Part shown: positions 14,547-17,890 of the stretch, piece by piece
Layout of the letters: each line of letters begins with the position of its first letter
How positions within the stretch are numbered: position 1 is the first letter of the stretch
Origin: CAZQIC01 sp964593555
Lineage (GTDB): Bacteria > Bacteroidota > Bacteroidia > JAFLBG01
Length of the DNA stretch: 17,890 nucleotides
NCBI GenBank assembly: GCA_964593555.1
Contig: CAZQIC010000103.1
Coordinates: forward strand, 1-17,890
Direction: 5' to 3'
Notes under the pieces: generated by a model
What the model saw: only the letters and a program-made list of their open reading frames with translations
Told to the model about the DNA's origin: nothing
The model's database searches: none
Position numbers and translations under genes: made by a program

Positions 14547-15602
14547 TTAAATTATTGTACCCTGGCAACTTGATCCTGCGCCAGCAGTACAACCGTAACA
14601 ATGTTGATTTAAAACAATACTTCTCTCTTGCAATTTTTCAGCATTGAATTCGCTGATGTGTTTTGGCGAGCCATTTCCTGTTGGCAGCTCCAGCATTTGA
14701 TTGAAATCACAGTCGAATAATTTACCATTCCAGCTGACCGAAAGCGTATTTCGACACATCAATCCATCTATTGTAGCTGGATTAAACGAATTCACAAGTT
14801 TTTCCATGTATGCTTCATATTTACCGGCAGCCAGCAGGTATTCTAAAAATCTGCTTATAGGAAGGTTGGTGATAGTATAAAGACTGTTGAATTCAATACC
14901 AAAGTTTTCAAGAAGGATTCTTTTATAATCCGATTGAAGTTTATCCTGTGCTGGTGGTAAGGAAGCTCCGATTGGATTATAAACCAAATTCAATTCAAGC
15001 CCTGTTTCATCTTTGCCGTATCCTACATTATTTAACATTTTCAGGGCTTCAATAGATTTTTGGAACACCCCGTTTCCTCTTTGTTTATCTGTGTTCTCGG
15101 CTGTATAGCAGGGAAGGGAAGCAATTACTGTTACTTTGTATTTTGCAAAAAACTCAGGATAAGAATGATACTTTTTATTAGAAACAAGAATGGTTAGGTT
15201 GCTTCTAACAATGGTTTTTACGCCAAGTTTTGAAATTTCCTCTACAAACCAAATTAAATCAGGATTCATCTCCGGTGCGCCTCCTGTAAGGTCAACAGTA
15301 TGGACAGACGGTGCTTGGCGAAGTGCATCGAGGCAATGTTGCATGGTTGCCCTGGTCATGATCTCCTTTCTGTCCGGGCCAGCATCTACATGGCAATGAG
15401 TACAGGTCTGATTACACATCTTTCCTACATTTACCTGCATTATTTCCAGTTCGGCAGGTTTTAAGCCGGATATACCATAGGTTTGGAGTTTATCTTCAAA
15501 TCTGGTTACAAGGCTTTCCTCGCCAGTACTTATTTTTTCAAGTACCTCTAACTGATACTGAGCGCTTGAAAATTTATTGCCTTGAGCTTTCAGAGATTTC
15601 AT
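14547..15602 (-). CDS. arsS: Arsenosugar radical SAM enzyme ArsS
   Basis: A 351-residue radical SAM enzyme with the cluster-binding C-N-Q-T-C-T-H-C motif (Cys63, 67, 70) and the SAM-binding T-G-G-A-P-E (106-111). A C-terminal cysteine-rich domain has M-C-R-N (283), D-C-D-F (298) and C-Y-G-C-T-A-G-A-G-S-S-C (335-346), the characteristic tail of the ArsS family (TIGR04167/DUF3641). ArsS transfers the 5'-deoxyadenosyl group of SAM to dimethylarsenite, giving 5'-deoxy-5'-dimethylarsinoyl-adenosine. All family cysteines appear as Cys; no selenocysteine TGA interrupts the frame. It is the first gene of its operon, with a promoter 18-25 bp upstream. Confidence 0.93.
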   Translation of the reverse strand: MKSLKAQGNKFSSAQYQLEVLEKISTGEESLVTRFEDKLQTYGISGLKPAELEIMQVNVGKMCNQTCTHCHVDAGPDRKEIMTRATMQHCLDALRQAPSVHTVDLTGGAPEMNPDLIWFVEEISKLGVKTIVRSNLTILVSNKKYHSYPEFFAKYKVTVIASLPCYTAENTDKQRGNGVFQKSIEALKMLNNVGYGKDETGLELNLVYNPIGASLPPAQDKLQSDYKRILLENFGIEFNSLYTITNLPISRFLEYLLAAGKYEAYMEKLVNSFNPATIDGLMCRNTLSVSWNGKLFDCDFNQMLELPTGNGSPKHISEFNAEKLQERSIVLNQHCYGCTAGAGSSCQGTII

Positions 15603-15619
15603 CTTTTCTATTTTGATAA

Positions 15620-15664
15620 CAAAATTATGTAGTGTGCTTGTTTATAATTGTCGGCTAAACGACT
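15620..15664 (-). promoter_or_regulatory. Promoter and operator-like palindrome upstream of arsS
   Basis: On the minus strand TAATTTTG (15620-15627) is an exact Bacteroidota -7 box (TAnnTTTG), 17 bp before the arsS ATG. Exactly 21 bp upstream of it lies the palindrome AGTCGTTTAGCCGACA (15649-15664; arms GTCG and CGAC). It takes the place of the -33 box; no TTTG element is found there. The copy before pit has 13 of 16 identical bases, the same strand and the same 21-bp spacing, so the two operons are likely controlled together. Confidence 0.65.
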
Positions 15665-15842
15665 TAATTATATTTTAATGCGAGGGCGATCTATGCAAAC
15701 CACCTCTGTTGAAATCAGTAGGTAAAGCTTTTATCTTGCTTGATAGACCGCAAGTTCTATTAAAAATACAGGAATCCATAAACTGCCTCAGTGGTTGGAG
15801 AGATTCAAAAAATGTGAATTAAAAGAAAATGAAATATATGAA

Positions 15843-16220
15843 TCAATATTTTATCTCAGGGAATTTTTTCAAAGCATCTTCCAACGTACATGTAAACTTA
15901 ATTTCAAATTCCCGGATATAGAATTCGTGTCTAAGATATATTTTCCGTTTGCTCAAAAGGTCATTTGGAATCTCCTTCGAAGCAATAAGTTTAAGATTTA
16001 AAAGAAGATTCTTTACATCTGCTTCTTCAAATGGCACTCCATAGGGGACAATAGGTCGTTCTATGGTAGGAAAAGGATCGTGCTTTTTTGAAAGTAGAAA
16101 TTGTTCGTGAACAAATTTCAGATGACCACTTTTCCCGCGAATATTTAAACTCTTATTGCAAATAGGGCATTCCCACATAGCAGCAGGCTTTCTTTTACTC
16201 GGGTAATTTTTTGTAGCCAT
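15843..16220 (-). CDS. Small C2H2 zinc-finger protein
   Basis: A 125-residue protein with one classical zinc-finger pattern, C-P-I-C-N-K-S-L...H-L-K-F-V-H (Cys18, Cys21, His33, His38: C-x2-C-x11-H-x4-H), behind a basic N-terminus (K-N-Y-P-S-K-R-K-P). The remaining 85 residues are charged and of unknown fold, with a helical K-N-L-L-L-N-L-K-L segment. There is no signal peptide or membrane segment. It has its own 98-bp upstream gap with a palindrome, and a second copy of that palindrome lies within its first codons, which hints at self-regulation. The 240 bp between it and arsS hold only the arsS promoter and a weak hairpin. Function unknown; DNA or RNA binding is a reasonable guess from the finger. 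Confidence 0.7.
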   Translation of the reverse strand: MATKNYPSKRKPAAMWECPICNKSLNIRGKSGHLKFVHEQFLLSKKHDPFPTIERPIVPYGVPFEEADVKNLLLNLKLIASKEIPNDLLSKRKIYLRHEFYIREFEIKFTCTLEDALKKFPEIKY

Positions 16221-16254
16221 AATTTTAGGAGTTTGAATTACTCGAGTAAATGTA
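16195..16254 (-). promoter_or_regulatory. Paired palindromes flanking the zinc-finger gene start
   Basis: TTACTCGAGTAA (16238-16249) is a perfect 12-bp palindrome upstream of the start codon. TTACTCGGGTAA (16195-16206), with one change, lies in codons 5-8 of the gene. They are 43 bp apart, about four helical turns. A near-consensus -7 box, TACATTTA on the minus strand (16247-16254), overlaps the upstream copy. The arrangement looks like a two-site operator able to block the promoter. Confidence 0.5.
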
Positions 16255-16318
16255 AAAAATATTTCATAGATGGCATCCCCATTTTACTTAATTTCTATAA
16301 AAGGCATTAGCTCATTTA

Positions 16319-17602
16319 TTAATTGCATATCTTTGAGAAAAAAGTTAGATATTGTGGGCAGGCAGTCTGATATAATGAACCAAGATTATCCAATGCCCTG
16401 ATATAATCAGGGTGATTTTCTCCAAACATTGTTTTGTATGACTCTAAAGCTTCTTTCAGTAATTTTTCAGCTGGGTTAAATTTTTTATTTTTTGTATAGA
16501 CACATCCTAAATTTTCAATATAATCGGTATACATCAACGGATCTTCTTTTTTATTCAGCTTAACTTTATCAATGACCTCTTCCAACATTTTTTCCGCAAC
16601 CTTTGTTCGACCAAGATTATGATATAACATAGCAAGGTTTTGTTTGGTGCGCAAATATGAATCGTGGTTTTCACCGATTAATTCTTTTTTGAGTTTTAAT
16701 GTTTTCAAATAGGCTTCTTCACTTTTAGCATACATTCCTGTGTGACCATATAAAAATGCCAGATCATTTTGTATGGTAGAATATGGATAGCTTTCTTCGC
16801 CGAACACTTTAAGTTTCACCTTCTCTGCTATTAAAAAATATCGTCCGGCATCATCGTATGCCTCCATATCAGCATATAGATTGCCAAGATTTTGAGTGCA
16901 GGTTGCGTAATTCTCGTGGTACTCTCCAACGGTTTTCAAAAAAACACTCGCTGCCATTAGATAATAATTTTCGGCAAGTGGATAGTTTGCAAGGTCATGA
17001 TAAAAACTTGCCATGTTATTAAGTAGTAAACCGTAATCTTCAATAGTAGTCAGTTTATTATCTTCAAGTATCTTTTTACTTTTCAGAAGATTTATTTCGG
17101 CTTCCTTATATTTGGCCTGGGATCTCTGGGTTTCGGCAAGACCGCCTAACAATGTTGCAGTTAGAAAATCATTTTCAGGATTAATTTCCTTTTTGTAGTC
17201 TAGCGCCTTGTAAAAATATTTTTCAGCATCTTCCCCCATTCCGGCAAACATATAGCCAGTTGCAATATTATTCATCAATTCTATATAATCCGTGCTTTTA
17301 TCCCTGCCCGGCTTTTGCACAATTGTTTCTGCGGACAGCAGGTCGGTTACGCCTCCTATAATATCGCTATTGGCAATTTTATAAAGCCCACGATGGCCAA
17401 GAATAAAGCCATAATCACTGTGCTGTTTGCCTACTTTTTCTTCGGCAAGTTTTAACGCCTGTTCACTCGTATTGAGCGCTTCAACAAATTGATCTTTAGC
17501 ATAAAGTTCTTCTGCTTTTTTTTGGAGATCGAGATACTCCTGTGCCTGAATAATCAGTGAGCAGAAAAAAAAGATCACAGTAAATAGTAACACCTTTTTC
17601 AT
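16319..17602 (-). CDS. Secreted TPR-repeat protein, possibly truncated
   Basis: A signal peptide (M-K-K-V-L-L-F...I-I-Q-A, cut about residue 20) is followed by eight or so tetratricopeptide repeats of the 42-residue kinesin-light-chain style. Examples are Y-A-T-C-T-Q-N-L-G-N-L-Y-A-D-M-E-A-Y-D-D-A and Y-L-R-T-K-Q-N-L-A-M-L-Y-H-N-L-G-R-T-K-V-A. It is probably a periplasmic or surface scaffold. The last repeat begins normally (Y-I-R-A-L-D-N-L-G-S-L-Y-Q) and then breaks into T-A-C-P-Q-Y-L-T-F-F-S-K-I-C-N and stops. Relatives often continue into more repeats and a CHAT domain. The end may therefore be a truncation, although a natural stop is possible. It begins 41 bp after the RNase Y gene; no link to the arsenosugar genes is evident. 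Confidence 0.8.
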   Translation of the reverse strand: MKKVLLFTVIFFFCSLIIQAQEYLDLQKKAEELYAKDQFVEALNTSEQALKLAEEKVGKQHSDYGFILGHRGLYKIANSDIIGGVTDLLSAETIVQKPGRDKSTDYIELMNNIATGYMFAGMGEDAEKYFYKALDYKKEINPENDFLTATLLGGLAETQRSQAKYKEAEINLLKSKKILEDNKLTTIEDYGLLLNNMASFYHDLANYPLAENYYLMAASVFLKTVGEYHENYATCTQNLGNLYADMEAYDDAGRYFLIAEKVKLKVFGEESYPYSTIQNDLAFLYGHTGMYAKSEEAYLKTLKLKKELIGENHDSYLRTKQNLAMLYHNLGRTKVAEKMLEEVIDKVKLNKKEDPLMYTDYIENLGCVYTKNKKFNPAEKLLKEALESYKTMFGENHPDYIRALDNLGSLYQTACPQYLTFFSKICN

Positions 17603-17643
17603 TGCTGTTAATTTACTTCAAAAATTTAAAATATAATGAAGAT

Positions 17644-17890
17644 TTACTTAGCGTAATTCACCGCGCGGGTTTCCCTTATTACGGTAACTTTTACCTGCCC
17701 GGGATAAGTCATTTCTGTTTGTATACGTTGAGAAATATCAAACGAAAGTTTTTCAGCATCCTTATCGCTTACTTTTTCGCTGCCAACAATAACACGCAAT
17801 TCTCTTCCTGCCTGTATTGCATAGGTTTTTTCAACGCCCTGGTATGAAAGTGCAAGCGCTTCAAGATCTTTTAATCGTTTAATATATTGC
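17644..17890 (-). CDS. rny: Ribonuclease Y, C-terminal part
   Basis: The last 81 codons of an RNase Y gene whose 5' part lies outside the window. The translated end contains Y-A-I-Q-A-G-R-E-L-R-V-I-V, then V-S-D-K-D-A, then Y-P-G-Q-V-K-V-T-V-I-R-E-T-R-A-V-N-Y-A-K and the stop at 17644-17646. This is the highly conserved C-terminus of this family. RNase Y is a membrane-anchored endoribonuclease with KH and HD domains that starts mRNA decay; only the region after the HD domain is visible here. It is a housekeeping gene and marks the chromosomal border of the cluster region. Confidence 0.9.
   Translation of the reverse strand, partial: QYIKRLKDLEALALSYQGVEKTYAIQAGRELRVIVGSEKVSDKDAEKLSFDISQRIQTEMTYPGQVKVTVIRETRAVNYAK

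Noticed and set aside
14547..15602. Selenocysteine in the ArsS-type protein
   Set aside because: Relatives sometimes carry it, but here the frame has no internal TGA and all expected positions are encoded as Cys.
15700..15723. Bulged hairpin (CCTACTG...CAGAGG on the minus strand) as terminator of the zinc-finger gene
   Set aside because: The stem is short and bulged and is not followed by a T run.
17602..17847. An 81-codon open frame on the plus strand near the right edge
   Set aside because: The minus strand encodes the conserved RNase Y C-terminus over the same bases, so the plus-strand frame is incidental.
1..17890. tRNA, rRNA or CRISPR array
   Set aside because: No cloverleaf-like segment, ribosomal RNA signature or regularly spaced repeat was seen in the short intergenic gaps.

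Overview
The window reads as chromosomal DNA from a member of the Bacteroidota. It is AT-rich and lacks clear Shine-Dalgarno sequences. It has Bacteroidota-type -7 promoter boxes (TAnnTTTG), lipoproteins with S-C-K-K lipoboxes, an Omp28-like lipoprotein and a chromosomal RNase Y gene. Every gene I can support lies on the minus strand, so transcription runs from high to low coordinates.

The bulk of the window (about 925-15602) is one extended gene cluster with the signature families of arsenosugar biosynthesis. These are a radical SAM enzyme of the ArsS family, a cysteine-rich arsenite methyltransferase (ArsM), the two transferases that accompany ArsS (TIGR04282- and TIGR04283-like), and a purine nucleoside phosphorylase. 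The known chemistry fits: ArsM makes dimethylated arsenic and ArsS attaches the 5'-deoxyadenosyl group of SAM. A phosphorylase can then remove adenine, and the transferases can build on the resulting arsenic-ribose. Around this core sit a PiT phosphate (and plausibly arsenate) transporter, a membrane NapH-like iron-sulfur protein beside an FAD reductase, a processive-type membrane glycosyltransferase and a D15-type outer-membrane barrel. Four predicted lipoproteins complete it: rhodanese, DUF547, Omp28/thioredoxin-like and NHL propeller. This points to a membrane- or envelope-linked arsenic product (arsenosugar lipid or glycan) rather than simple detoxification. No arsR, arsC, arsB or acr3 is visible.

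The cluster appears to form two tightly packed transcription units: arsS-rhodanese-TIGR04282-GT2-PNP-barrel (15602 down to 10980), and pit-DUF547-TIGR04283-FAD reductase-NapH-like-GT2-Omp28-NHL-arsM-unknown (10903 down to 333). Both are preceded by the same 16-bp imperfect palindrome (13 of 16 positions identical), each exactly 21 bp upstream of a -7 box. That suggests one shared regulator.

Upstream of the cluster (15843-17890) are a small C2H2 zinc-finger protein whose start codon is flanked by two copies of a palindrome, a secreted TPR protein with an abrupt C-terminus, and the C-terminal end of RNase Y. At the low-coordinate end, the unknown gene after arsM runs into what looks like an insertion-sequence terminus, followed by a shortened DUF6134-like gene.
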